Shown here: positions 46,036 through 52,534 of the stretch, one piece after another
Position numbering within the stretch: position 1 is the first letter of the stretch
Layout of the letters: each line of letters opens with the position of its first letter
The notes under the pieces: model-generated
Told to the model about the DNA's origin: nothing
The model's database searches: none
The model's input: only the letters and a program-made list of their open reading frames with translations
From: Elgaria multicarinata webbii
Lineage: Eukaryota; Chordata; Lepidosauria; Squamata; Anguidae
Direction: 5' to 3'
DNA: 64,000 nucleotides
Assembly: GCF_023053635.1 (NCBI RefSeq)
Contig: NC_086176.1
Coordinates: 73,728,536 to 73,792,535 of the forward strand
Made by a program: the position numbers and the translations under genes

Positions 46036-47032
46036 TTATATAGCACCATCAATGTACATGGTGCTGTACAGAGTAAAACAATAGCAAGACCCTGCCGCAT
46101 AGGCTTACATTTCTAATCTTGTAAGTAGTTTGTGTCTGGGAGGGAAGACCTGGTGAATTAAGAAAAACAAAACTCTGAACTTCCAAATTTGTACCACATG
46201 AAATGAAAACCTAAACAAAATTAACTGTAGCTAAGTTGTAAATACTGCCGAATATATTGTTAACAAATGTTTCCTTGGGAAAAAGTCCAGAAGTAGCTGT
46301 GATTAAATTCGACTGATGTCGAAGAAACCTCAGAACTATAGACACAGGGAGTGTATCCATATTGGGTCTACTGGACCTCTCAGCAGCATTCAGTATCAAC
46401 CACTCTGTTATCTTTGTGGGTCTCATCATCATCATATTTATTTCTTACCCGCCTCTCCCTCTGGATCGAGGCAAGGAACAACATAGAATACAAAAATATA
46501 AAATACATAAAACTGATTAAAAACATAAAATGTATACATTATTAAAATGTATCCAGGATGGGCTTGGAGATATTGCTTGTGGGTAGTTCTGCTCCTTTCT
46601 AGAGGTTACGTTTCAGAAATGAGGTGCTAGGGTCATTACCATATCTGTCCGGTTTAGCTTGTTTCATTTGTTGCTGTTTTTAATTCTGTGTTTGATTGCT
46701 TTCTAAAATTGTTTCTTAGGTTTTATATTATTAACTGCCTTGGGCATCTTCAAATACAAAGGCAGGGCTTTTGTGAACTGCCCAGAGAGCTTCGGCTGTG
46801 GGGTGGTATATAAATGTAATAAATAAAATAAATAAAAATATAAATTGGCTAAAAAGAATAACGCCATATAAATATAGTTATCATAAACTTACTTTTTCTT
46901 TGTTTGTTGTTGCAGTCTAGTCCTAACTACCATGAAGAAAAGTACAGATGTGAATATCTTCACAACAAGTTGGCTCACATTAAAAGACTTATAGGTGAAT
47001 TTGACCAACGGCAAACGGAGTCATGGCACTAG
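8327..47032 (+). CDS. ELL2: ELL2, RNA polymerase II elongation factor (complete, 12 coding exons)
   Basis: ELL2 raises the RNA polymerase II elongation rate by suppressing transient pausing. It acts in the nucleus in the super elongation complex with AFF-family scaffolds and P-TEFb, and it promotes secretory immunoglobulin mRNA processing in plasma cells (family knowledge). Coding exons: 8327-8458, 17538-17585, 23208-23329, 25465-25628, 28549-28808, 32696-32820, 32938-33031, 34433-35003, 38633-38699, 43008-43179, 44569-44613, 46916-47032. They sum to 1917 nt, all introns are GT-AG, and phase is kept, giving 638 residues against about 640 in human as I recall it. Layout: ELL N-terminal elongation domain (about 1-300), a Pro/Ser-rich linker with a Lys-rich stretch ([13 protein letters not shown], a likely nuclear signal), and a C-terminal occludin-homology domain (about 525-638). 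ELL2 is preferred over ELL or ELL3 because segments such as [18 protein letters not shown] and [16 protein letters not shown] match ELL2. No frameshift or internal stop was seen. Confidence 0.97.
8459..12269 (+). other. ELL2 intron 1, first part
   Basis: Intron 1 (8459-17537) is the largest, 9.1 kb. This part shows no recognisable repeat or gene apart from a C run at about 8925-8940 beside CpG-rich sequence. First introns next to a CpG island often hold enhancers; nothing specific can be named here. Confidence 0.5.
12270..12420 (-). repeat. L2-type LINE 3' end
   Basis: Begins TTATTTATTTATTTTTATTA, then AGCCAAAAGGGCTCTCAAGG, CAGTCCCTGCCCACAGGCTT. This is the antisense of the same tail as at 6441-6564. 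Confidence 0.8.
12930..13640 (+). repeat. L2-type LINE reverse transcriptase fragment
   Basis: Reading through frames gives a degraded RT palm: [18 protein letters not shown], then [12 protein letters not shown] (the YADD box position), then [12 protein letters not shown]-like sequence, and [18 protein letters not shown]. The order matches L2-clade ORF2. Multiple frameshifts make it non-functional. A GCTTTATAAAAAATAAAA stretch near 13795-13812 may be its 3' tail. Confidence 0.75.
13980..14870. repeat. GC-rich diverged tandem repeat (higher-order ~175 bp)
   Basis: A GC-rich block in an AT-rich intron. A CC(C/A)A(A/G)TGGGG(A/G)-like marker recurs near 14301, 14410, 14473, 14583, 14651 and 14737, alternating ~110 and ~65 bp, so the repeat unit is about 172-178 bp made of two related halves. 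The repeated text is of the type GCTTTGC...GTGCTG...CAGCATA(A/G)GCAAA. Open frames of 168-180 codons across it are a by-product of this composition. Confidence 0.6.
14061..14087 (+). other. G-quadruplex motif
   Basis: Four GGGG tracts at 14061-14064, 14074-14077, 14079-14082 and 14084-14087, the last three separated by single T. This fits the canonical G4 pattern and is on the sense strand of the ELL2 transcript. Confidence 0.6.
14960..15710 (-). repeat. CR1 LINE ORF2 fragment
   Basis: Antisense CR1 text: CCATTCTCCAGTCCTCTGGT, then CATTTGAGTTAAGAACTCTA, GTGCTCCTTTAACTGTGTTA and TTCTTTATTGTTGGCC. These match the endonuclease-RT part of sauropsid CR1 ORF2. Heavily decayed, with no usable frame. 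Confidence 0.8.
15826..16440. repeat. Possible AT-rich repeat, unclassified
   Basis: TTTGCAATTTTACC, TTTTGTATGCAACTTT and CATTTTGAATGCAATG alternate in a stretch that looks like a decayed interspersed repeat, followed by TATGGTTTACTG/CCATGGTTTATG repeats. No family could be assigned. Confidence 0.3.
16663..16726 (+). repeat. L2-type 3' tail
   Basis: GTGAACCGCCCAGAGAGCTC then GGGCGGTATAGAAATGTAAT and an AATA repeat. The same tail recurs at 41550, 46768 and (antisense) 56187. The rest of intron 1 to 17537 shows nothing further. Confidence 0.8.
17538..17585 (+). CDS. ELL2: ELL2 coding exon 2
   Basis: A 48-bp phase 0-0 exon encoding [16 protein letters not shown], matching the human ELL2 stretch ending [11 protein letters not shown]. 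Acceptor is a T-rich tract ending TTTAG; donor is GTGAGT. It is too short to stand out as an ORF, so the splice sites and continuity with exons 1 and 3 carry the call. Confidence 0.94.
17586..19964 (+). other. ELL2 intron 2, first part
   Basis: AT-rich intronic sequence with no gene or confident repeat recognised. Confidence 0.5.
19965..20150 (-). repeat. tRNA-derived SINE
   Basis: Antisense copy of the family at 4581: CTTATACTGTGTCAGACCAT, then CAGCCCTCCAGGGTTTCACA and TTGAAACTGGGACCTTCTGC (B-box region inverted). Confidence 0.8.
20640..21600 (+). repeat. L2-type LINE ORF2 fragment with nested SINE
   Basis: Left part translates to [20 protein letters not shown], the L2 RT motif [18 protein letters not shown]. 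Right part (21130-21600) resembles the C-terminal region ([12 protein letters not shown], the APxLWNxLP position). A SINE at 20931-21126 lies between them, so it inserted into the L2 copy. Degraded, with several frameshifts. Confidence 0.7.
20931..21126 (+). repeat. tRNA-derived SINE with CR1-like tail, nested in L2
   Basis: Starts AGGGAGGGCCATGGGTCAGT (A-box region). B box GGTTCCATTTC is at 20985-20995. It ends AGGCAGCTTCCTATGTTCCT, a short direct repeat resembling CR1 3' tails, which suggests CR1-mediated mobilisation. Confidence 0.85.
21601..23207 (+). other. ELL2 intron 2, last part
   Basis: No gene. A (CA)n run lies at about 22721-22746. Otherwise unrecognised AT-rich sequence. Confidence 0.5.
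23208..23329 (+). CDS. ELL2: ELL2 coding exon 3
   Basis: A 122-bp exon starting [20 protein letters not shown] and ending with the first two bases of a serine codon. Acceptor CTTTTTCAG; donor GTATTT. Part of the N-terminal elongation domain; the [13 protein letters not shown] stretch is highly conserved in ELL family members. Confidence 0.96.
24070..24155. repeat. Short palindromic repeat (tactcagag / ctgagtaag type)
   Basis: GGGCATACTCAGAGGGAACA ... TTGAACTCAGTAGGGCCTGT ... CTGAGTAAGAATG. The consensus recognised across the window is TACTCAGAAGTAAGTCCCAT plus an inverted half. Relatives lie at 33695-33830, 52535-53035 and 53405-53480. Confidence 0.5.
24448..24570. repeat. Fold-back MITE (family G)
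   Basis: CCAGATGTTCTGGACCAACT, TCCATCAGCCCCAGCCAG and the mirrored TTGCAGTCTAAAATACCTGG with GAAGGCTGG. Confidence 0.65.
25075..25190 (+). repeat. CR1 LINE 3' end
   Basis: GGCCACTATATGAAATAGAA, GATAGACCTTTGGTCTGATC, then CTCTTATGTTCTT, the sense 3' terminus of CR1. Confidence 0.75.
25465..25628 (+). CDS. ELL2: ELL2 coding exon 4
   Basis: A 164-bp exon encoding [20 protein letters not shown] and then the [19 protein letters not shown] region, ending PYV plus the first base of a glycine codon. Acceptor TTGCTTAG; donor GTATGA. Almost identical to mammalian ELL2. Confidence 0.96.
26219..26906. mobile_element. Non-autonomous hAT-like element with a hairpin at its left end
   Basis: AT-rich 678-bp core (26229-26906) with ends CAGGGTGGTTTAAATCA and, reverse complemented, CAGTGTGGATAAAAATCA. 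The CAGNGTGG terminus suits hAT-type elements. At the left end a perfect 17-bp inverted repeat (26219-26235 and 26244-26260, 8-nt loop) includes ten bases of flanking DNA. No matching 8-bp target duplication was seen. Confidence 0.55.
27195..27990 (+). repeat. L2-type LINE C-terminal region, split by a fold-back element
   Basis: Left part (27195-27312) resembles the L2 segment reading [17 protein letters not shown]. After the insertion, 27631-27990 carries TTAAAGACCTGGTTGTTTGA (the LKTWLF position) and the 3' UTR. The interruption is a fold-back element bounded by a 10-bp direct repeat. Confidence 0.7.
27313..27630. mobile_element. Fold-back MITE with 10-bp target duplication (Mutator-like pattern)
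   Basis: A 318-bp near-complete palindrome. Both ends read AGGGTGACCATATGAAAAGG when oriented outward, and the arms extend about 135 bp each around a central loop near 27445-27500. The element is flanked by a perfect 10-bp direct repeat AAGCCTGCCT (27303-27312 and 27631-27640). Target duplications of 8-11 bp with long inverted repeats are the Mutator/MULE signature. No coding capacity. Confidence 0.85.
28549..28808 (+). CDS. ELL2: ELL2 coding exon 5
   Basis: A 260-bp exon encoding [20 protein letters not shown], then the [20 protein letters not shown] segment and ending ILQQ. It covers the second half of the ELL N-terminal domain, including the conserved RPYRDRV(V/I)HLLALK motif. Acceptor GCACGTAG; donor GTGAGA. 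Confidence 0.96.
29302..29537. mobile_element. Fold-back MITE (GGCCTAATCTNCACC family)
   Basis: Starts AGGCCTAATCTTCACCAAGC and ends GGTGCAGATTAGGCCC, its inverse. Internal segments (TATTGCACTATGAAAGCGGT; ATGCCGCTTTCATGC) mirror each other. About 236 bp. No matching TSD was seen. Confidence 0.75.
32170..32620 (+). repeat. L2-type LINE C-terminal and 3' end
   Basis: Translates to [15 protein letters not shown]...[12 protein letters not shown]...[17 protein letters not shown], the L2 ORF2 C-terminus (FSVVAPQLWNALPRDV), then a 3' UTR ending ATTAATAAAGATTGAGATTG. It lies 76 bp before ELL2 exon 6. Confidence 0.75.
32696..32820 (+). CDS. ELL2: ELL2 coding exon 6
   Basis: A 125-bp exon encoding [20 protein letters not shown] and then [17 protein letters not shown], ending with two bases of an arginine codon. 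Acceptor TCTTTAG; donor GTAAGT. It closes the N-terminal domain and is followed by the shortest intron of the gene (117 bp). Confidence 0.95.
32938..33031 (+). CDS. ELL2: ELL2 coding exon 7
   Basis: A 94-bp exon encoding [20 protein letters not shown] and then [11 protein letters not shown]. This is the start of the low-complexity Ser-rich linker, which diverges most from human ELL2. Acceptor CTTTACAG; donor GTATTT. Confidence 0.92.
33690..33835. repeat. Palindromic short repeat
   Basis: AGTCCTACTTAGAGTAGACC mirrors GGGTCTACTCTTAAGTAGAA across a 50-bp centre. Same broad family as the element at 24070. Confidence 0.6.
33846..33903. repeat. Partial fold-back MITE (family G)
   Basis: GGCCATGCTGGCTGGGGCTG ... 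TCTGGAAGCACAGGGTTA, a truncated half of the family G palindrome. Confidence 0.55.
34433..35003 (+). CDS. ELL2: ELL2 coding exon 8 (long linker exon)
   Basis: The longest exon, 571 bp. It opens with [20 protein letters not shown], conserved in ELL2, then a Pro-rich stretch ([20 protein letters not shown]), the [16 protein letters not shown] motif, a Lys-rich [20 protein letters not shown] segment likely to be a nuclear signal, and an acidic-basic tail. Donor GTATTG leaves a single G of a glycine codon. The frame stays open 38 bases past the donor, which is read-through into the intron. Confidence 0.96.
35392..35518. repeat. Fold-back MITE (family G)
   Basis: GGGATGGGCAACTTGTGGCC at the left and CCTCAACTTGTCCACCTCTC at the right, with CCAGATGTTGTAGCC mirrored by GTAGCCCAAAACATCT. 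Confidence 0.7.
35519..38632 (+). other. ELL2 intron 8, remainder
   Basis: AT-rich with no recognisable gene or repeat family apart from a GC-richer patch at 35690-36000 that I could not assign. Confidence 0.45.
38633..38699 (+). CDS. ELL2: ELL2 coding exon 9
   Basis: A 67-bp exon encoding [20 protein letters not shown] and then F plus two bases of a valine codon. It matches human ELL2 around [16 protein letters not shown]. Acceptor TTTATAG; donor GTAAGT. It leads into the occludin-homology domain. Confidence 0.93.
39390..39470 (-). repeat. Weak L2-type 3' tail
   Basis: CATTTGTATATTGCCTTTCC and GAGGAGCTTACAAAGTAAAA resemble the inverted L2 tail, strongly diverged. Confidence 0.4.
40073..40140. 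repeat. Perfect 18-bp hairpin plus third repeat copy
   Basis: Arms 40073-40090 (CTAAATGTTCCAATAGAT) and 40101-40118 are exact inverse complements around a 10-nt loop. A third, direct copy of GTTCCAATAGA follows at 40125. It lies in intron 9 about 30 bp before a CR1 end. Confidence 0.7.
40172..40625 (-). repeat. CR1 LINE 3' end (long copy)
   Basis: Runs AGAACCTAAGAAGTGTCATG, CAGCACCCTCCCACCCATGT, TTTATCCAACCCCCTTTTAA, GTGCTGTGTGAAGAAGTGCT, TCTCCCTATCCACATTCTCC. The minus frame reads [20 protein letters not shown], the CR1 ORF2 C-terminus. 5'-truncated. Confidence 0.9.
41545..41625 (+). repeat. L2-type 3' tail
   Basis: GTGAACCGCCCAGAGAGCTC, GGGCGGTATAAAAATGTAAT and six AATA units. Confidence 0.85.
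42300..42331. repeat. Perfect 14-bp hairpin
   Basis: TTCTGTATAAAATC (42300-42313) and its exact inverse complement (42318-42331) around a 4-nt loop. Confidence 0.75.
42382..42831. mobile_element. Non-autonomous TIR element, copy 1 (family H)
   Basis: Ends GGCATGTTTACATCA and, reversed, GGGGCATGTCTACACCA. It is GC-rich inside an AT-rich intron. It shares ordered internal blocks with 52573-52979: a TGTGCATCCAA(T)TGA hairpin, ACATTCCCTGGGATA, GCATGGAGCTGCACAGG and GATGCTGGGGGAGG-type text, and AGGATCCTCCCCCC. No ORF with family resemblance. Confidence 0.7.
43008..43179 (+). CDS. ELL2: ELL2 coding exon 10
   Basis: A 172-bp exon encoding [20 protein letters not shown] and then [19 protein letters not shown] through LSPGSKEYQ. 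This is the first half of the C-terminal occludin/ELL domain, a helical bundle. Acceptor AAAACAG; donor GTAAAA. Confidence 0.96.
44569..44613 (+). CDS. ELL2: ELL2 coding exon 11 (micro-exon)
   Basis: A 45-bp phase 0-0 exon encoding [15 protein letters not shown], matching human ELL2 [15 protein letters not shown]. Acceptor ACTTGTAG; donor GTTTGT. Too short to be seen as an ORF; called from homology and splice continuity. Confidence 0.95.
45968..46115 (-). repeat. L2-type LINE 3' end with long (TTA)n tail
   Basis: TATATAGCACCATCAATGTA, ATGGTGCTGTACAGAG and AGACCCTGCCGCATAGGCTT match 2450-2580. The tail is expanded to TTG/TTA repeats over 45968-46034. Confidence 0.85.
46340..46845 (+). repeat. 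L2-type LINE fragments, one nested antisense
   Basis: 46345-46425 encodes an L2 RT motif ([16 protein letters not shown] when read through). 46430-46560 is an antisense LINE tail (ATTTATTTCTTACCCGCCTC). 46570-46845 is 3' UTR ending GTGAACTGCCCAGAGAGCTT and an AATA tail. It lies just before ELL2 exon 12. Confidence 0.6.
46916..47032 (+). CDS. ELL2: ELL2 coding exon 12 (terminal coding exon)
   Basis: Encodes [20 protein letters not shown] and then [18 protein letters not shown] before TAG at 47030-47032. This is the second half of the occludin-homology domain. Acceptor GTTGTTGCAG. Confidence 0.97.
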   Translation, partial: SSPNYHEEKYRCEYLHNKLAHIKRLIGEFDQRQTESWH

Positions 47033-47445
47033 GGCTCTGGACCAGAAGATGTGAATAAACTAAAGATTATTTATTTAAAATTCCATACGACTTGCTCAAA
47101 GGTTTAAAAATAACAGAAACTTCTCTAATGCAGATGTTTGAGCATTAGCAGACCGAGTTGCTATTTGTGTTGATGGTGAGGATGTTGCTTCCCTGCATAG
47201 CTGAAACTGCTTTTTTTCCTGGTCCCCTTTTCCTTAACACTTACTTGTTTATCCATGGAAATCATTTTACCATTGGGTACTGGGGATCCAGTCTCTGTAG
47301 TTCTGAGGTTATGCACATCTTTTAAAAAAGAAAAATTGTAGCAAAAGAAGAAGCTCTTGGATGAATACAAGCCTGTTTTCAGACGTTTTTCTTGTTAAAA
47401 ACTATTTGCCTTACATGGTAGAAGTTTTAAAAAAAAATTGCACAA

Positions 47446-47451
47446 AATAAA
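47446..47451 (+). terminator. Proximal poly(A) signal AATAAA
   Basis: Canonical hexamer 414 bases after the ELL2 stop, followed by a T/G-rich stretch (ATTGTTTTCGGAGGGTTATG) suited to be a downstream element. Confidence 0.55.
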
Positions 47452-47673
47452 CAAAGTGAAACATTGTTTTCGGAGGGTTATGAGGTGGTATATAACTCCT
47501 ATATACATACCTATATATCAGCAGTAACTTATTTCTGTGATTTCAACCCCCACTGCAATGGTTGCCTTATGGTGTTTGTTTGTGTATCTGAATTGTACTT
47601 AGTCCATCTCTCCATAAATACACTGCTTCCCACAGCAAAAATGGGGAGTATTCTGTGGCCTAATATGTCCAAG

Positions 47674-47676
<3 letters not shown>

Positions 47677-47717
<41 letters not shown>
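47677..47717 (+). repeat. (TG)n microsatellite in probable 3' UTR
   Basis: About 20 uninterrupted TG units. In RNA, UG runs bind TDP-43 and CELF proteins (known). It lies between the two candidate poly(A) signals. Confidence 0.9.
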
Positions 47718-47720
<3 letters not shown>

Positions 47721-48351
47721 AAAATGAATGTGTGAGAGAGTGAGGCTGTGTTGCATACACAGTTGGGGAGAAATCTGCTATATAGGCCAAATGTTCAGGT
47801 TAAAACAACTGACAAAGTGTTAACGCAGTTTTTTTCCTATAAAACTGCTACATCTGTTCTGGAAGACAAATATTTCCATTTCAACCATTTGTCAGCTTTC
47901 TTATCAGAGAAAAATTGATACTTTACAAAAATTAATTCTATAGTTTTGGGGCAAAATTATAAAATTAAACATGTAGGTGACCTATTTATATACTGCTATA
48001 AAAGTATTTTTTGAAGAGAAATATGCAATGAAGCTATTGCCTACATGAAATGTATATTTAAAGATTTTTTCCTGGTTGTCAGGAATATAACAAAGATGTA
48101 TTTAACTATAAAATACTGTGATCATCAAACAGCACAAACTTTCATTTCATGCAGTTAATTGGTTTAATTTAATTAAACCATCACTTTATCATGTGGGAAC
48201 ATAAGTTATTTGGTCACAAAATTGACTTATACTTGTCTTTTCTTTTTGTCTTAATATATTTTCTTTCAAAGTGCTGCCAATTGAAAAGGGAAGCATTATG
48301 TTTACAAGTCTTTTTTTTTTGAATGTTTGCCAAAATTTTGGTAGTATCTTT

Positions 48352-48357
48352 AATAAA
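48352..48357 (+). terminator. Distal poly(A) signal AATAAA
   Basis: Canonical hexamer about 1.3 kb after the stop, followed within 30 bases by T/G-rich sequence (TTTGTCATGTATTGCTCTG). It would give the long 3' UTR. Confidence 0.5.
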
Positions 48358-48375
48358 CTTGTCTTCAGCATCAAT

Positions 48376-48867
48376 TCAGTTTGTCATGTATTGCTCTGTA
48401 AGAGAACGTGTACATTTGATGGAATTGCCATAAATTTTACTCCGAGAATGGCTCAGATTCTGAAATGGGCAAGCAATTCTATTTCTATTTCTATATAATG
48501 GAGCAAAATCCATTAGCCAGGGCGGGAGGTAAGGGAGCAGCTTTTTATTTTACCTCCCACTGACTGCAGTGGGAGGGAATTTATTATGTCAGCCCTTGGG
48601 GGAAATAAAGGAGCTTAGGGTGGAGCTTTTCCACACCCACCAAGAGAATACCAACATCATCCGAGGTTTTCATGAGCAGACCAGGGGGCTTCCTGTGGCA
48701 AAGGTATCATCCTGCTGCTACACCTACACCTCTGACGCCAGAGCAGCACTTACGCTGTTTCTTGAGGCTCCTCTTCTGCCTGAGGATAGGATTGCAGCCC
48801 AATTCTCTTAAGTCTCACTGGAAAGGACGTAACATGAGAGCAAGCTTTTTGTAGCCCATGGTTAGCC
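48376..48867. other. 3' flank, no gene recognised
   Basis: Contains GC-richer sequence at 48500-48830 that looks like part of a repeat but could not be assigned. Confidence 0.4.
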
Positions 48868-49145
48868 TAGGAACATAAGAACTGTATTTTATCAGTCCAA
48901 AAGCTGAAGTAGTCCAGTGTTCAGTTCCCACAGTGACTAACCAGATGCATCTTGGAAATCCACAATCAGGCCGTGAGTACCATGGCACCCTCCTGCTCGT
49001 ATTTCCCAGCAGCTGGTATAGAGAGGCAGACTTTGTCTTATATTAGAGGTACCGTATAGCCATTATTCTCTATGAATGTGTCTAACCCCCTAAAGCCATC
49101 CAAGTTGGTGGCCATCACTACATCTTGTGGTAACTGCATCTTGTT
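48868..49145 (-). repeat. CR1 LINE 3' end, diverged
   Basis: TAGGAACATAAGAACTG, then CCATGGCACCCTCCTGCTCG, CAGCAGCTGGTATAGAGAGG and AAGCCATCCAAGTTGGTGGC. Confidence 0.8.
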
Positions 49146-51790
49146 TGGAGCCAAGAAGAGCATTTCTGTAAAGCTGAGGTCTTGTTAGCATAAAATATGA
49201 CTTTTCACACCACTAATTTAAAATAGAGTAAATGCAAAATGTTCTTTTTAGAAGATCAATGAGAATGGAAGCTATAAATTGCTTTCAAAAGAGTATTACT
49301 ATACCTAGAAGGATACCCATGATCACAAGTAAGGAGGATATAGGTATGAAGCCAGTACCTCTTCTCCCAAGGGAATACTTCTTTGGTGTATTGGCCTAAA
49401 AATCTTAATGCAATGATGGATGCAGAGCTGAATCATACTGTATCACAGTTGACAATGTTTGCTTTGTTAAATATACTTGCATCGAGCCGAATATTAATAT
49501 CAACATTGACATTTCTTTACTCCATGTGTTACCAGAGTTACGTTTCTCTTTGACTAGTTAGAATTTGTGTCATTTCATCATTTATGAGCCTTGATGGAGT
49601 GGAAAATCTCATCTAGCAAATCGCTCTGACTGGATTTGCACGACATGACAACCCACCATGGGCAGCCAGCTATAGCTGAATGTTGTGCTGTCCGAACCTC
49701 GAGTGTTTTCCACAGCGTGGCTTATTTTTTGGCAGCAAGTCATGCCAAGAACCCATGATGACTTGTCACGTCATCCAAACCCGGGAGAGCGGTTTTATGG
49801 TGGGTTGTGGTGACCTGCTAAAGATCCACTCAGTCAAAGTACCAAAAACATCCTTTCCGATTGCTTTTCGTGATCTTGCCGGTCAAAACGGCACTTTGGA
49901 AGGACCATCACTCATCCCCCAGTTATTATTTTGTTGGTCTTTTGCAAGTGTGCCCATACAGCTGTCCGATACGTGTATACTTGCCTAGTCAATTTTCTTG
50001 TCTGCTTCAGCTTTCAAAGGGAGTGACAAAAGGGAGGAGGTGGGGGACACTGAGAAGTGTCAGCAACACCTTAAAGGTTGAGATTCACATCACGAAGGGG
50101 GACATATTGTCCCTCCCCCCTTTTGGTGCACTTTACTCCCTTGGCCATTTCATTTTCATTTCTTCTGAATTGCACTATCAGATCCCTCCTTTCCCTTAGT
50201 ATTATTTTTCTCCAAGTCCTTTGCAACTCTACATTTTAAAGACAGAAAATACATTTTTTTTAAAAGCTCGGGAGCAAAGAGGGGTAATAGTTGGAGCAGG
50301 GAGGGGGAGACAATATGGAATTTGTTGCAAAGAGCCATGAGATATGTGATGGAGCCAGATGGAGGGAGGAAAAGGGGGAAAGCAAGCCATGGCAAGCCTG
50401 ACCATCTGTTGGATGTACGTACGTGGATTGTTCTGCGAACAACCAACCCACCGTGGCTTAATTGCAGGGTGTTTGGCATGACGTACAAACCCGTCCTCTT
50501 GTGAGTCTTAATTCTTCGTTGTTTAAAGGGAATTTTCATAATGATACAAGAACAAGATATGTAAAATAGAAACTATGCAATTGCATAAACCTTCTTTTAT
50601 AGGTTTGTTTACAAGCAGCTTGTAATATTTATATTGTAATATTGTATGTCATGAAGCCTGGCAACTACCTTAAAGGCTTTATATGATTTGTCCTTTAACA
50701 GCTAATGTACTTAATGTACTGTGGCTAAGAGACGTGACTAATGGACCAAGAAGTCCCCAATACAAATATCACTGTAGCCATGAACTCACTAGATAATCTT
50801 AGACATAAAACCATAGTGCAGATGGGAGGATAATACTACTGACTTACTTCTTAGGGTTGTTGTAAGTTACTGGGACTGTTACCTGAAGCACTCTCAGCAC
50901 TCTAATAACTAATCCATGGTTAGTTGTTGGTTGTGAACTGAGGATTATTTAAACCATGGGTTCTTCTTCATGATCTCTGTGCATCACACATATGAACTCT
51001 ATGCCTATGTGGAGCCCCGGTCAGGAAACATAACTGAAGAACTTTTGGCAGGAACACCACCACCCAGTGAACATGCCCATTCCATCATTTGTTTTTCGAC
51101 CACCATTGCAGTAGCTTTGTAGGCATGGGTGGTGTCATGAGGTGGCCCATCTGGGCATGGGACCCACATCTTCTGAGTGTGTCTTCGATCTTTAGAACTG
51201 CCCCAATTGCCATCATCCAGCTTAATACATGCCTGCTTTCTCTCTTTGAACTCAGTAGCCTTGCAGTTACTGTGAGACCTTAGGACTCACTCCCTTAGCA
51301 GATTGTCGAACCGGACTACCATCACCTGACTTTCTCAAAGTGTGCCTGACTCTGCAGAGATCTGCTCAGCTAATTGCTACTGTGCAATTAATTGCATGTG
51401 TGCCCTGGGCCATTGTAGCCAGTGCAGCCCTAACAAGAGGAAGAGCAAGTGCACTGTCAGCCCACACATCAAAGGGAGTGCCAGATGCCTTCTTCATCTG
51501 TTGCTTCTAAGCTGGCCCACCTCCCTTATCTTGGGAGCAAACAGAAGTGGGCTTGCTTTCAGAAGGGGTTTGAATGAGCAACAATGACTGAATTTGGGGC
51601 AAGGTAGTGTTTTAGTACCTGGCTTGCTTGAGTGTGTCTGGAGCTCCATGGGTCTACAGTCACCTTTCTTGAATACATCTCCTTTTTGTATGATCCATAT
51701 GGTGAGATTCTGGTGGGCGCACGGTCCTCCTTGACATCATGGATTTGCACTTGGCTAGAGAACGGAGAATAGATGTGGGACGTTGATAGG
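49146..51790. other. 3' flank, no gene recognised
   Basis: No gene. Between about 49630 and 50500, CAACCCACC/GGTGGGTTGT words occur in both orientations (49650, 49798, 50440), suggesting an unclassified decayed DNA element. Nothing else could be assigned. Confidence 0.35.
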
Positions 51791-51794
51791 GGGC

Positions 51795-51935
51795 TTCTTG
51801 CACTTTTGCATTGAAAAGCCCCAATGGCTTGTGGTACCGTAAAGACTTACAATTTTATTGCAGCATAATAAGCTTTCATGGACTGGAGTCCACTGTAAAG
51901 AAAGTTATTTTGAAAGATGTTGCTTTTCATGTAAA
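51795..51935 (-). mobile_element. Penelope-like terminal fragment
   Basis: Reads GGCTTGTGGTACCGTAAAGA, TTTATTGCAGCATAATAAGC and TTTCATGGACTGGAGTCCAC on the + strand, the inverse of the terminal sequence seen at 6118/6565. Short and diverged. Confidence 0.6.
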
Positions 51936-52534
51936 TAGATAAAAATGGCACTTGCTGAAATAAAGGTACAGGAGCCCTGATAATCTCTGTTGCATCTGAT
52001 TCCCCTGGATTCGCTGACTTTTTGCCCACATGTTCTTCCCCTCCTGCTGTTTCGTCAAATCTTTCTGTCTGAGATTTATTCTTGAAATCAAATGTCCTCT
52101 TCCCCTGTCCATGCATTCCTTTTTACAAAGAGTGTCCCTAGCAGACAAGGTCCTTTAAAAGTATATATGTTTGGGACAGCATGAAAAGCTACAATTTTTT
52201 CATTATTTAATATGTTAATTATTACTGTATTTGCACTGCCAAGGACAGGGAGACGTGCTTGTCATGTTTCCTGCCTTGGGGCCAAAACAACATGATTGGT
52301 CTTGAGTGCTCCTATGCACCTTGGCGGTGTGTGTGTGTGGGGGGGTGCCATTTGCTTCAGTGCCTCAGGCAGCAAAATGTCTTGGGGCCAGACCTGGACG
52401 TGGCTATAAAGACCTGTGAGGTGGGAAAAGTTAGCTGGTATAGGAGATGGTATAGGAAATTACGTGGGGTGGGGAAACAATGGGGTACAGATCTGCAGAT
52501 GGGGAAGCGTATTCAGGGTTACATCAAATGTACG

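Larger units (their letters stand above)
47033..48375 (+). other. Probable ELL2 3' UTR
   Basis: AT-rich, free of recognisable interspersed repeats, and directly downstream of the stop. It holds two AATAAA hexamers (47446-47451 and 48352-48357), a (TG)n run between them, and a short perfect hairpin with arms at 48160-48168 and 48172-48180. The extent is inferred from the distal hexamer; a shorter UTR ending near 47470 is equally allowed. Confidence 0.6.
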
